Assembly: GCA_012841165.1 (NCBI GenBank)
Contig: DUVF01000051.1
Location: 1 to 47,589, forward strand
DNA: 47,589 nucleotides
Reading direction: 5' to 3'
Source: Clostridiales bacterium
GTDB taxonomy: Bacteria > Bacillota > Clostridia > Peptostreptococcales > Anaerovoracaceae
Part shown: one piece after another, positions 8,016 to 16,960 of the stretch
Layout: every line of letters begins with the position of its first letter
How positions within the stretch are numbered: position 1 is the stretch's first letter
The notes under the pieces: generated by a model
Seen by the model: only the letters and a program-made list of their open reading frames with translations
The model's database searches: none
What the model was told of the DNA's origin: nothing
Translations under genes and position numbers: made by a program

Positions 8016-8545
8016 CTTTTGAAGAAACTACGATCAGCAGTCGAATGATATATGAGGGGCGAATTCTCAATTTGCGGCTGGATCAGGTAAACACCATAAA
8101 CGGTGAATCTGCCAGAGAGATTGTTGAACATAGCGGGGGAGTAACGATCGCGGCGATTACAGACGACAATAAAATGGTTATGGTAAAGCAATATCGCAAG
8201 GCGGCTGAAAAGGTCGTTTTGGAAGCGCCGGCCGGTAAGCTGGACGGAGACGAAGAGCCTCTGGCAGCTGCGCGTCGCGAACTAAAGGAAGAAACCGGCT
8301 ACGAAGCGGGCCGGATCGAAAAGCTGACTTCTTTCTACGCTTCGGTAGGCTATTCGACTGAACGTCTGCATCTTTTCCTGGCGACTGACCTGATTCAGGG
8401 CGAGCCGGCGTTCGACGAAAATGAAGCGATCGACATTCATGAGATCGACCTTGGCGAACTTAAACAGGCGGTCATGAGAGGCGAGATCGAAGACAGCAAG
8501 ACAATTGCCGCGATAATGATGGCAGCTGTTCGGCAGGGCGTCTGA
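8012..8545 (+). CDS. NUDIX hydrolase, ADP-ribose pyrophosphatase type
   Basis: Hydrolyses nucleoside diphosphate-linked substrates, probably ADP-ribose to AMP and ribose-5-phosphate. 177 residues. The NUDIX box is clear: a glycine in GKLDGDEEPL followed by AARRELKEETGY at about residues 83-98. The upstream LEAPAGK and downstream SFYASVGYSTERLHLFLA are typical of the ADP-ribose pyrophosphatase subgroup. It overlaps proC by four bases (ATGA) and is followed 24 bp later by the recombinase-like gene. This NUDIX-recombinase order is common in clostridial genomes (general knowledge). Exact substrate not proven. Confidence 0.9.
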   Translation: MTFEETTISSRMIYEGRILNLRLDQVNTINGESAREIVEHSGGVTIAAITDDNKMVMVKQYRKAAEKVVLEAPAGKLDGDEEPLAAARRELKEETGYEAGRIEKLTSFYASVGYSTERLHLFLATDLIQGEPAFDENEAIDIHEIDLGELKQAVMRGEIEDSKTIAAIMMAAVRQGV

Positions 8546-8569
8546 GTTTAAGATTTTGGGAGAAACGAG

Positions 8570-9445
8570 ATGGATCGCATCCAAGATTTTCTGGATCATT
8601 TGGAAAACACGCGCGGAATAGCAAAAAATACACGTTTGGCGTATGCTCGTGATCTCCGGCAGTTTTTGGCGTACTGTAAAAGAAAGGGCGTTGACCGGAT
8701 CGAAGATATCAGCCAGACTCAGGTGGCGGCCTATCTGCTTCAAATGAAAAGTGATAAGATAGCCAGCGCCACCATCAACCGGAGACTGGCTTCGCTCCGT
8801 CTGTTTGGCGACTATATGGTCAAGCAGGGCTTATGGCAGGAGAATTCGGTAATCGGTATAAAAGCGCCGCGGGGCGAGCGTTCACCTATAATATATCTAA
8901 CAGTAGAAGAGATCGAACAGCTTTTGCAAAAGCCGGATGCATCGATGAAGGGCAGGCGCGACCGAGCGTTGCTGGAATTGCTTTATGCGACAGGAATAAG
9001 AGTCAGCGAGGCGGTCGATCTTGATCTGACAGATTTGAATCTAACGATCGGTTATCTGATGACAGGCGGCGTCCGGCAGCGTATCATTCCGGTCGGTCGG
9101 CCGGCCCGGCAAGCGTTGACTGAATATATTGAAACGGCGCGTGACACCTTCATCAAAGAGAAGTCGGAGAACGCGCTCTTTGTTAACATGGACGGCAAGC
9201 GTCTGACCAGACAGGGCATATGGAAAATCATCCGCAATTATGGAGCGGACTTGCCCTTTGCCGACCGGTTGACGCCTCAGATCCTGCGCAACTCATTCGC
9301 GGTGCACTTGGTGCAGAACGGAGCCGATCTGAAAACGCTGAAAGAGCTGATGGGTCAGGAGGATATTTCTGCGACACAGATCTATATGATGGTCATGCGC
9401 AACAGACTGAAAGAAGTCTATGACAAGGCTTTTCCAAGAGCTTGA
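8570..9445 (+). CDS. XerD-like tyrosine recombinase with degenerate catalytic site
   Basis: 291 residues with the two-domain layout of XerC/XerD: an N-terminal SAM-like core-binding domain (about 1-90) and a catalytic domain (about 105-291). XerD cuts and rejoins DNA with a tyrosine supported by two Arg, a Lys and two His. Here the first Arg (TGIRVSE), second Arg (QILRNSF) and Tyr (TQIYMMV, codon 9383-9385) remain. HxxR has become QILR (CAG at 9278-9280), the LGH motif is MGQ (CAG at 9356-9358), the following RH is RN, and the GKGxKxR loop reads GGVRQR. The frame is intact, so this is not simple decay. It may bind DNA or work as an inactive partner. A second, active Xer elsewhere in the genome would be expected. 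Confidence 0.85.
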   Translation: MDRIQDFLDHLENTRGIAKNTRLAYARDLRQFLAYCKRKGVDRIEDISQTQVAAYLLQMKSDKIASATINRRLASLRLFGDYMVKQGLWQENSVIGIKAPRGERSPIIYLTVEEIEQLLQKPDASMKGRRDRALLELLYATGIRVSEAVDLDLTDLNLTIGYLMTGGVRQRIIPVGRPARQALTEYIETARDTFIKEKSENALFVNMDGKRLTRQGIWKIIRNYGADLPFADRLTPQILRNSFAVHLVQNGADLKTLKELMGQEDISATQIYMMVMRNRLKEVYDKAFPRA

Positions 9446-9574
9446 ACAGCCGGAAGCAGGAACGGTGATATTTGCGGTGACTGTTAAAAATATTATTAAA
9501 TAATTAAATTAAAAAACAGGCTAATGGGTATAAATATAGATATTAAAAAAGTCAAAGAGGAGGAGGAAGAAACG

Positions 9575-10844
9575 ATGAAAAAGAAAATTTTAGCCTTGGT
9601 TGTTGCATCGTTGATGATTCTGGCTATCACTGGTTGCTCGTCAAAAGATGGCGAAGCGGCCGATACTGGTGCTGCCGGCGAAGACGATGTGATAAAGATC
9701 GGTGTTCTGGAAGACCTCTCAGGTGATTTTTCATTGGTCGGGCAGCAAAAATTGCACGCGGCGGAACTGGCAGTTGAGGAAATCAATGAAGCAGGCGGCC
9801 TGTTGGGCAAAAAGGTAGTTATTGTTGCTCCCGACGCGCAATCTGACACTCAAAGGGCTCAGGCGATGGCCAAAAAGCTCATATTAGAAGATAAGGTGGC
9901 GGTCGTTCACGGCTGCTATACCAGCGCGGCGCGTGAAGCGGTCAGGCCAACCTTTGAAGAGAACAAGGCCTTGTTGTTTTACAACAATCAATATGAAGGC
10001 GGCGTAGCCAGCAAGTATGTCTTCTGTACAGGGGCGGTGCCCGAACAGCAAGTGGTTCCGCTGACCGACTATATGGTGGAAAAATTTGGAAACAGAATGT
10101 ACATCATCACGGCTGATTACAACTTCGGACAAATATGCGCTGAATGGTTCAGAGTGGCAGTTGAAAACAATGGCGGATCAATTGTCGGAACTGAATTTGT
10201 TCCACTTTCCGTTTCACAGTTCGCAAGCTCTATTCGCAAGCTCTATAAGCAAGATACAGGCTGCCAAACCCAACATTTTGATTGCTATGATGGTTGGCAA
10301 TACGCAGGCCTCGTTCTATGAGCAATGGTCGAAAATAAATAAGGGCAGCCAGCCGATGGGAAGCACGGGAAACATCGGGCAGACTTATGAACACAAAAGA
10401 TTCGCGGCCCCCTCGCTTTCAAACATGTATGTAACGACGAACTATGTGGAAGAGATTGACACCCCCGCATCGAATGATTTCAAAGATCGCTGGCGTGCCA
10501 AATTCCCCGATGAACCTTACATTGGCATGGAAGCTGAAGCGGAATATGCGGGAGTCCATCTGTGGGCAAAAGCTGTAGAGAAAGCCGGCACAACCGAAAC
10601 TGAAGCAGTAATCGCTGCTCTGGAATCGGGCGACATCAGCTTTGACGCGCCTTCCGGCAAAGTGACGATCGATCCTGCAACGCATCATGCGGTGCGCGAT
10701 ATCTACCTTATGAGGGTCAATGATAAGCACGAGCTGGAATATGTGACGAAGTGGGATGCAATTGCTCCGGACTGGTTGTCTAAAGAAAAGGGAATCGATC
10801 TGACAAAGGATTCACCGAATAAACAATTTACTCCTATCGACTAA
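9575..10844 (+). pseudogene. ABC transporter substrate-binding lipoprotein (Liv/Urt type), frameshifted
   Basis: Periplasmic-binding-fold type I lipoprotein that should deliver solute to the permeases downstream. The start is the ATG at 9575 behind a run of GAGGAGG sites. The signal peptide MKKKILALVVASLM ends in lipobox ITGC. The N-terminal half reads IKIGVLEDLSGDFSLVGQQ as in UrtA/FmdD relatives. At 10220-10245 a 13-bp sequence is tandemly duplicated, which shifts the frame; the 0 frame stops at 10321 and the rest continues in another frame to 10844. Removing one copy gives an uninterrupted 418-residue protein through SISKIQAAKPNILIAMM, normal for the family. As it stands the protein is truncated. 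An intact downstream start (10086) is unlikely to give a useful product. Assembly error and phase variation are both possible. Confidence 0.9.
10220..10245 (+). repeat. 13-bp tandem duplication breaking the binding-protein gene
   Basis: TTCGCAAGCTCTA occurs twice with no gap, 10220-10232 and 10233-10245. Deleting one copy restores the reading frame of the substrate-binding protein. Confidence 0.95.
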
Positions 10845-10868
10845 AGATTTATTAAAGGCGAGCCTGAT

Positions 10869-10917
10869 GACTCCCAAAACCTTAACTATCGTATAAATGC
10901 CCATGGTTTTGGGAGTC
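10869..10917 (+). terminator. intra-operon hairpin after the binding-protein gene
   Basis: A 13-bp perfect stem (10869-10881 with 10905-10917) lies between the binding protein and the first permease. There is no real T run, so it more likely stabilises the 3' end of the binding-protein mRNA or ends transcription partially, giving more binding protein than permease. Confidence 0.65.
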
Positions 10918-10974
10918 GTTTAGCAAGCCCTCTACAGATATTAAATATAAAGCGGGAAGAGCGGGTAATCTGCC

Positions 10975-11895
10975 ATGGATTTATATTCTAGCATATTTAA
11001 CTTTATGTATCTGTTTATCGATAGCTTTGGATTCCTGATCATCAGCGCCCTTGGTCTGGCCATCATTTTTGGTATGATGGGGATCATCAATTTGGCGCAT
11101 GGCGAATACATCATGCTGGGAGCATATATTACAACGCTTACCGCAGCCGCCGGCATGCCTTTTATCATAGCGCTCCTCTGCGGATCGCTGGGTGTTGGTT
11201 TGTTTGGCGGAATAGTTGATAGATTGATCATTCGCCATCTGTATAAAAGGCCTCTGGATTCTGTCGTCGCCAGTTGGGGCGTCAGTTTGATAATGAGCCA
11301 GGGGATGCTGGTGTTGATGGGGCCTTCCATCCCCGGCCTGTCAACTCCCATGGGTTCAATTAATGTAGGCCAGTTTGACTATAGTGTATATAGAATTTTC
11401 CTGGGCTTTTTAGCTATTTTCATAATGATCGTGCTTTATGTCCTTTTTAAGAAGACCAAATTTGGCTTACATTCAAGGGCGACCATGCAAAACGCGGTGA
11501 TTGCCCGGAATCTGGGTATTAATTCCGACCGCATGTATTGCATGACCTATATTCTTGGTTCGGTATTGGCCGGTCTGGCGGGAGCTTTGTATGCCCCGAC
11601 CCTTTCTATTGTTCCGACCATGGGATCTAACTTCATGATGTTGAGCTTTGTTACCGTAGTTGTTGGCGGGGCTGATCCGATGACGGGAACTCTTCTGTCG
11701 GGCGGACTGCTCTCTCTCTTTAACGGCGGCTTGTCGATGATTTTCGGAACGCTCATGGGAAGGCTGGGCTTGCTGGTCGTAGCCATTCTTTTCATCCGCG
11801 TTCTGCCGGAGGGTTTTTCCGGTCTGGTGGAAAGACAAACGCTGAGGGTAAACAGAAAAAAACAGGAGGCTATATCAAATGGCGAGAGCAATTAA
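10975..11895 (+). CDS. ABC transporter permease, LivH/UrtB type
   Basis: First membrane subunit of the importer, 306 residues, about eight membrane segments. The segment GMMGIINLAHGEYIMLGAY near residue 35 is the signature of LivH/UrtB permeases, and the cytoplasmic EAA-like loop lies near RATMQNAVIARNLGINSDRM. It contacts one of the two ATPases downstream. The ribosome site is poor (GCGGG), so expression may depend on read-through past the upstream hairpin. The last 17 bp overlap the next permease. Resemblance to urea/short-chain amide systems rather than branched-chain amino acid systems is suggested mainly by the formamidase-family gene downstream. Confidence 0.92.
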   Translation: MDLYSSIFNFMYLFIDSFGFLIISALGLAIIFGMMGIINLAHGEYIMLGAYITTLTAAAGMPFIIALLCGSLGVGLFGGIVDRLIIRHLYKRPLDSVVASWGVSLIMSQGMLVLMGPSIPGLSTPMGSINVGQFDYSVYRIFLGFLAIFIMIVLYVLFKKTKFGLHSRATMQNAVIARNLGINSDRMYCMTYILGSVLAGLAGALYAPTLSIVPTMGSNFMMLSFVTVVVGGADPMTGTLLSGGLLSLFNGGLSMIFGTLMGRLGLLVVAILFIRVLPEGFSGLVERQTLRVNRKKQEAISNGESN

Positions 11896-12883
11896 AGCTG
11901 AGAACATCGTAGCCGCAGGCTTCCTGGTTTTTGCGTTTACACTGCCTTTGTTCAAAGGTGCGTATTCCGTCTCGATGTTCGCACACTATTATATAGTCGC
12001 AATCCTGGCTCTGAGCATGTCGTTAGTTTGGGGTTATTGTGGGGTTTTCAGTTTCGGAGCGGCTGCTTTTTATGGAGTAGGTGCTTATGCCTATGCCATT
12101 CTTTCTCTTTCGGCCGGAGAAACTGCCTTGACGCCGCTATATATGTTAGTGGCCGTCCTCATCTCTACTCTGTTGGCAGCCGTTATCGGTTATTTCATGT
12201 TCTATGGCGGGATCAATGATGTCTTTGTAGCTCTAATCACGCTTTGTGTATCTCTGGTGTTGGAAACCTTCATGGCTCAGACGGCGGGTTCGCAGTGGTC
12301 GATCGCCGGAGTACAGCTGGGCGGGTATAATGGGATCAATGGAATACCGACCATCCATTTCGGAAATCAGGCCATTACAGGTATACCTTTTTACTATTTC
12401 GTTCTGTTCATACTGCTTGCGGTGTATATAGTTTTGCGGATGATCAAACATCGCAAAGCCGGATATACTTTGATTGCCATCAGGGAAAATCGGGCGCGTT
12501 CACTTCTGTTTGGCTACAATATAGAATTCATTCAAATGATAGTATTCGCTCTGGGAGGAACTGTCGCCGGAATGGCCGGAGTTCTGTACACTGCCTGGGG
12601 CGGTTACATTACCCCCAATTCGATGGGGCTGATACAGGCCACTATACCGGTAGTGATCGTGGCTGCCGGAGGCAGAAAGAACATGACCGCGGCCCTGGTT
12701 TTCGCAGTAATCTATGCCTGGTTTACGCAGACGCTTTCCGCTACAGGCAGCGAATACGGCAATATCATTGTTGGTGTATCGCTGATCATCGCTATTCTGT
12801 TTGTACCGAATGGCTTTATCGTGGCGGTGTTCGACTGGATCGATAAATTTATAGGCTGGGCGACAGGAAAGAAAAAAGGTTGA
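11879..12883 (+). CDS. ABC transporter permease, LivM/UrtC type
   Basis: Second membrane subunit, 334 residues, about nine membrane segments. It has the LivM-type features LSMSLVWGYCGVFSFGAAAFYGVGAYAY read in two parts near residues 42-70, the loop AIRENRARSLLFGYN near 200, and ALGGTVAGMAGVLY near 222. The start at 11879 has an AGGAGG ribosome site 9-10 bp upstream and overlaps the preceding gene by 17 bp, so the two permeases are translationally linked. It is expected to form a heterodimer with the LivH-type subunit. Nothing unusual in the sequence. Confidence 0.93.
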   Translation: MARAIKAENIVAAGFLVFAFTLPLFKGAYSVSMFAHYYIVAILALSMSLVWGYCGVFSFGAAAFYGVGAYAYAILSLSAGETALTPLYMLVAVLISTLLAAVIGYFMFYGGINDVFVALITLCVSLVLETFMAQTAGSQWSIAGVQLGGYNGINGIPTIHFGNQAITGIPFYYFVLFILLAVYIVLRMIKHRKAGYTLIAIRENRARSLLFGYNIEFIQMIVFALGGTVAGMAGVLYTAWGGYITPNSMGLIQATIPVVIVAAGGRKNMTAALVFAVIYAWFTQTLSATGSEYGNIIVGVSLIIAILFVPNGFIVAVFDWIDKFIGWATGKKKG

Positions 12884-12889
12884 GCTGAT

Positions 12890-13654
12890 ATGCGGACAAT
12901 TAAAGACACAAATGAAGAAACAGTTTTGAAATTAGAGAACGTTTCGAAAAATTTTGGCGGTATCCAGGCGGTTGACGATTTTAGTTTTGAAGTTAAAAAA
13001 GGAGAGTTGCGCTGTCTGATCGGCCCTAATGGCGCCGGAAAGACAACGGTATTCAACCTGATCACCGGCGTCTATCCGGTATCGGAGGGTAAAATAATCT
13101 ACAAGGGCGAAGATATTACAAAAATGCCCGCATATAAACGATCACGAAACGGCATCGCAATTAAAATGCAAATTCCCGGCGTTTATGAGAGTTTGACGCT
13201 GCGAGACAACTTAAAGATCGCCTGCTACAATTTCCTGACACCGCACTGTAAGCGCCGGGAGCTTGAAAAAGCGGTTGATGAGCTGATCGCTATGGTAGGT
13301 CTGGAATCTCTGGGCGATCCGATCGTGGGCAATCTTTCCCATGGGCAGCAACAATGGCTCGAAATCGCAATGACCCTGGCAGCCAAGCCGGATTTGCTGC
13401 TGTTAGATGAATTGGCAGCCGGCTTTGGACCGGAAGAGACAGCTTTTACCGCTAAACTTGTCAAAATGCTTCATGAGCAGGGGCTCACTATCCTGTTTAT
13501 AGATCATGATATGGATTTTGTGAGAGAAATCGCGCAAAAAGTAACGGTCATGCATTTTGGCAAAAAGTTTGCCGAAGGAGAAATGAGCGATATTGAGCAG
13601 AACGAAGACGTCCAAACAATTTATCTGGGAAGGAGCCAGGGGGGTGACAACTGA
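12890..13654 (+). CDS. ABC transporter ATPase, LivG/UrtD type
   Basis: First ATP-hydrolysing subunit, 254 residues, cytoplasmic face. Walker A GPNGAGKTT is near residue 46, the signature LSHGQQQWLEIA near 149, Walker B LLLLDE near 171, and the switch histidine in FIDHDMDFV near 205. The residue after the Walker B glutamate is Leu (DELAAGF) where most relatives have Pro (DEPxAGM), an unusual but probably tolerated change. It starts 6 bp after the LivM-type permease, and its TGA overlaps the ATG of the next ATPase. Confidence 0.94.
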   Translation: MRTIKDTNEETVLKLENVSKNFGGIQAVDDFSFEVKKGELRCLIGPNGAGKTTVFNLITGVYPVSEGKIIYKGEDITKMPAYKRSRNGIAIKMQIPGVYESLTLRDNLKIACYNFLTPHCKRRELEKAVDELIAMVGLESLGDPIVGNLSHGQQQWLEIAMTLAAKPDLLLLDELAAGFGPEETAFTAKLVKMLHEQGLTILFIDHDMDFVREIAQKVTVMHFGKKFAEGEMSDIEQNEDVQTIYLGRSQGGDN

Positions 13655-14358
13655 TGCTGAAAACAGTCAAACTACGTGCAGGCTATGGCAAGGTGATGAT
13701 ACTCCAGGGGGTCGACTTCCATATTGGCAAAAAAGAGATCATATCCATTATTGGGCGCAACGGCGTAGGAAAAAGTACGCTCATGAAGACTTTGATCGGA
13801 GAGGTACCCGTTTCCAGCGGCAGCATTGAGTTTGCTGGAAAAGACTGCACAAAGCTGAAAGCATATGAGAGAGCTCAACTGGGCATGGGATATATACCTC
13901 AGGGGCATGGCGTGTTTCCGCTTTTGACAGTTGAAGAGAACCTGCTGGTAGGGCAGTGCATCAACGGAAATAAGCAAACCACCAAGAAACACATGGAACT
14001 GGTGTACGATTATTTTCCGCGCTTGAAGGAGCGACGGACTCAGCGGGCAGGTACCATGAGCGGCGGAGAACGGGCAATGCTGTCCATAGCCAGAATTTTA
14101 ATTGGTGAACCCTCACTCATCTTATTTGATGAGCCGTCAGAGGGCGTTCAACCAAATATTGTCGAGTTGATCGGAGAGATCATTCTGAAGATCAACGCTG
14201 ATTTGGGAGTCACTATTTTGCTGGTTGAACAGAATATCGGACTGGTTCAGCAAGTATCCGAAAAAGCCTATGTTATCGATAAAGGATTGATCGCGCACGA
14301 GCTTGATAAAGCCATGATAAATGACAACGAGACGACTAAGAGGTTGTTGGCGGTATAG
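13654..14358 (+). CDS. ABC transporter ATPase, LivF/UrtE type
   Basis: Second ATPase of the importer, 234 residues. Walker A GRNGVGKST is near residue 35, signature MSGGERAMLSIARIL near 135, Walker B LILFDEPSEGVQP near 155, and the switch region LLVEQNIGLV near 190. DEPSEG(V/I)QP is frequent in UrtE-type subunits (family knowledge), supporting a urea/amide-like system over a branched-chain amino acid one. The ATG overlaps the stop of the preceding ATPase, a standard coupling arrangement. Six bp separate it from the formamidase-family gene. Confidence 0.94.
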   Translation: MLKTVKLRAGYGKVMILQGVDFHIGKKEIISIIGRNGVGKSTLMKTLIGEVPVSSGSIEFAGKDCTKLKAYERAQLGMGYIPQGHGVFPLLTVEENLLVGQCINGNKQTTKKHMELVYDYFPRLKERRTQRAGTMSGGERAMLSIARILIGEPSLILFDEPSEGVQPNIVELIGEIILKINADLGVTILLVEQNIGLVQQVSEKAYVIDKGLIAHELDKAMINDNETTKRLLAV

Positions 14359-14364
14359 AAGGGA

Positions 14365-15279
14365 ATGGTTAGTGTGAGGAAAATAGATCCGCAAAAGCAT
14401 TATGCGTATGCATTTGACCGGAATTTAGAGCCGGTTGCATATGTCGATCCGGGTGAAATATTACAAATAGCAACTAAAGACGCTTTTTCTGATCAGCTCA
14501 CCTGCGAAAGCCAGAAACCAAGCGATGTGAATCAGAACATCAATCCCCAGAGCGGCCCTTTCTATATAAATGGCGCTAAACCGGGCGACTGTCTAAAAAT
14601 AAAGATCATATCGATCGAACCGACCCGCGATTGGGGGGTAAGCGCTGTTTGTGTGGGCTATGGCGGGCTGGTCGGTACCAGGATGACCCGAATGATCATG
14701 CCGCCTCTGGAAGAAAAAGTTTGGATCTATAAACGCCAGGCCGATGGCAGTTACTATCACTCGGAGAAACTTCATTTTCCCTGGCAGCCTTTTGTGGGAA
14801 CAATTGCGACGGCGGATAAATTAGAGGTGGTCAGCGCTGTGTCGCCCTATCATCTGGGCGGAAACATGGATGTAAAAGATGTTTGCCCCGGAAACACCAT
14901 CTATCTTCCGGTGGAAGTTGATGGCGGGATGTTGTTCCTGGGCGACTGTCATGCCTGCCAGGGCGACGGAGAATTGAACGGTGTCGCGCTGGAAATCGCG
15001 GCTGAGGTTGTGATTCAAGTTGAAATAATCAAAGATAAAAGCATTCGCTGGCCGAGAATTGAAAGCGACAGTGAAATTATGGTGGTCGGTAGCGCAAGAC
15101 CGATGGAGGACGCTGCCAGAATTGCCTATGCCGAATTGATCGATTGGCTGTGCGAGGATTACGGCTGGGACATGATCGAGGCGTATCAACTGCTGGGACA
15201 GTGCGGCAGCCTCTATGTCGGAAATATGGTCGACACCTGGTATTCTCTGGTAGCTAAAGTCAACAAAAAATATCTCTAA
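14365..15279 (+). CDS. acetamidase/formamidase family protein
   Basis: Member of the FmdA/AmdA amidase family, which hydrolyses formamide or acetamide to ammonia and the acid; cytoplasmic. 304 residues. Family landmarks are SGPFYINGAKPGDCLKI near residue 69, GNMDVKDVCPGNTIYLPV near 168, LFLGDCHACQGDGE near 190 and the ELNGVALE region. It follows the ABC ATPase by 6 bp and precedes an M20 amidohydrolase, so it is likely to act on the imported compound. Relatives also include proteins of unknown substrate, so formamide is a guess. The ATG at 14365 is very close to its AGAAGG site; the GTG at 14374 is an equally good start. Confidence 0.9.
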   Translation: MVSVRKIDPQKHYAYAFDRNLEPVAYVDPGEILQIATKDAFSDQLTCESQKPSDVNQNINPQSGPFYINGAKPGDCLKIKIISIEPTRDWGVSAVCVGYGGLVGTRMTRMIMPPLEEKVWIYKRQADGSYYHSEKLHFPWQPFVGTIATADKLEVVSAVSPYHLGGNMDVKDVCPGNTIYLPVEVDGGMLFLGDCHACQGDGELNGVALEIAAEVVIQVEIIKDKSIRWPRIESDSEIMVVGSARPMEDAARIAYAELIDWLCEDYGWDMIEAYQLLGQCGSLYVGNMVDTWYSLVAKVNKKYL

Positions 15280-15315
15280 GAAATACTAATTAAATAACAG
15301 AAGGGATGAAAGAAA

Positions 15316-16581
15316 ATGAAAACCAAACTCGAAAAGAGCCTGGCTGCGCTTGAAAAAGAAGCTGTAAAAAAATTACAGCAATTTGTACAGATCGAGAGCA
15401 CGACAGGGATTGAACAAAAGGGCCAGGCTTTCATCGCCGAGTTGATGAAAGAAGCCGGAATGGAGATGGACATATGGTGCCCGACAGATGACGACCTGAA
15501 AGGATTAAAGGGCTATGATGGCTGTGGCGCCGATAATCTGGGCGACCGGCCAAATGTAGTCGGGATCGCGAAGGGGAGCGGCCAGGGAAGGTCATTGATA
15601 TTAAATGGCCATGTCGATACGGTTCCGGCGGGAGATCTGTCGAAATGGATATATGGTCCGTACTCGGGGCACATTAAAGATGGGGAACTTTATGGCAGAG
15701 GTGCCTGCGATATGAAGGCCGGCTTGTTGGCCGCGGTTTTTGCCTATAAAGCCGTTAAAGACGCCGGCATAAAACTAAAAGGAGATGTGCAGATTCAAAG
15801 CGTAATCGGTGAAGAGCTGGGGGGCGTCGGTACCCTGGCCTGCGTGGGCAGAGGATATCAGGCGGATGGCGCGATCATCATGGAACCGACGAGCAACGTC
15901 ATAACCACGGGAGAGGTTGGAACGATGCTCTTCCGGATCATCATTGATGGAAAACCGGCGCACGGCTCGGCCAGCTATGAAGGAGTTAACGCGATCGATA
16001 AGTTTTGCTACGTCTACAAGGAGATCAGAAATTGGGCGGATGAGTACAATCAAAACTCTGATGAAAAAAAGGATCCGCGTTTTAAAAATTATAAAGTGCC
16101 TTGCGACTTAAGTTTTGGCATCGTCAATGCCGGAACCTGGTGCGCCATGCTGCCGGAATTTCTGACAGCGGAAGGCCGCTATGGCTTCCCCATAAAAGAA
16201 TCGGTTGCCTCAGCTAGGAAGTTGTTCGAAAAGGAACTTGAGCGTATTTCGCAGCAGGATGAATGGCTGGCCGAACATCCTGTTCGGGTTGAATGGTATA
16301 ACGTGGCATGGGAGCCCTATGATCTTCCGGCGTCGCATCCTCTGGTGACTACTTTGCAGGAAGTATGTGCGGAAGCGGGAATGTCGACAGAGATAGGCGG
16401 TAATCCTTATGGCACGGACATTAAGTATATGAACGACATGAATACTCCGGCTGTCATCTTTGGCCCGGGCACAATTAAAAAAGGCCACTTCGTGAATGAA
16501 AGCGTGCCGATCAAGGAGTATCTTCAGGCAATCAACATCTTAGCCAGGATGATCGTTCGTTGGTGCGGAGCAGTTGAATAA
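15316..16581 (+). CDS. M20-family metallo-amidohydrolase (ArgE/DapE type)
   Basis: Di-zinc deacylase/peptidase, 421 residues, cytoplasmic. Metal and catalytic motifs appear in order: NGHVDTVPAGD (about residue 95), GRGACDMKAG (about 128), the general-base pair in GEELGGVGT (about 162), MEPTSN (about 187), and the last ligand His in KKGHFVNESVPI near the C-terminus. A dimerisation (lid) domain sits at about 195-320. AGAAGGG is a good ribosome site 10 bp before the ATG. Together with the formamidase-family gene and the importer it suggests a route that removes amide or acyl groups from an imported compound. The substrate is not identifiable; acetylornithine and succinyl-diaminopimelate are common in the family. 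Confidence 0.93.
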   Translation: MKTKLEKSLAALEKEAVKKLQQFVQIESTTGIEQKGQAFIAELMKEAGMEMDIWCPTDDDLKGLKGYDGCGADNLGDRPNVVGIAKGSGQGRSLILNGHVDTVPAGDLSKWIYGPYSGHIKDGELYGRGACDMKAGLLAAVFAYKAVKDAGIKLKGDVQIQSVIGEELGGVGTLACVGRGYQADGAIIMEPTSNVITTGEVGTMLFRIIIDGKPAHGSASYEGVNAIDKFCYVYKEIRNWADEYNQNSDEKKDPRFKNYKVPCDLSFGIVNAGTWCAMLPEFLTAEGRYGFPIKESVASARKLFEKELERISQQDEWLAEHPVRVEWYNVAWEPYDLPASHPLVTTLQEVCAEAGMSTEIGGNPYGTDIKYMNDMNTPAVIFGPGTIKKGHFVNESVPIKEYLQAINILARMIVRWCGAVE

Positions 16582-16651
16582 GTCGCTGTGCTATGATGCG
16601 ATCAAAAGACCGGAAGTTTGACAAAATAAGCAAAAGAGGGGAAAATTTTAT

Positions 16652-16960
16652 ATGAAAAGAAAAGTAGTGTTTATGTTTTTGAACGGTGCAATAACTGAAC
16701 CCCAGCGACAGGAGATGGATTTAGGCGCGTCAGTGATGATTTTTCAGGGTGTGGGCGGTTATGACCAAGCCTGTGAAAAAGCCCGGGGCTTTGTAGAAGA
16801 GGGAGTTTATATTATCGAATTGTGCGGTGGATTTGGAGCAAAGGGCCATGCTGCCGTCATTGACGCTGTCGAGAACAAGGTTCCGGTAGGGGTCGTGCGC
16901 TATGACAGCTTCCCCGGCTATGAGCATAAGTCCGGTGATTCCCGCTGGTTCAAGGGATAG
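16652..16960 (+). CDS. small conserved protein, DUF6506-like
   Basis: A 102-residue soluble protein with an alpha/beta pattern. The segment EEGVYIIELCGGFGAKGHA near residue 50 and VPVGVVRYDSFPGYEH near 77 resemble the uncharacterised DUF6506 family as I remember it; I cannot check this by search. AGAGGGG is a good ribosome site. It is the last gene of the importer-amidase operon, and its stop codon is directly followed by the stop of the convergent YeiH gene with no room for a terminator. No function is assigned; a small enzyme or binding partner of the amidase pathway is possible. Confidence 0.75.
   Translation: MKRKVVFMFLNGAITEPQRQEMDLGASVMIFQGVGGYDQACEKARGFVEEGVYIIELCGGFGAKGHAAVIDAVENKVPVGVVRYDSFPGYEHKSGDSRWFKG

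Noticed and set aside
10086-10844. A separate second gene for the C-terminal half of the binding protein
   Set aside because: The start region before 10246 is out-of-frame text and has no family match; the 13-bp duplication explains the split fully.
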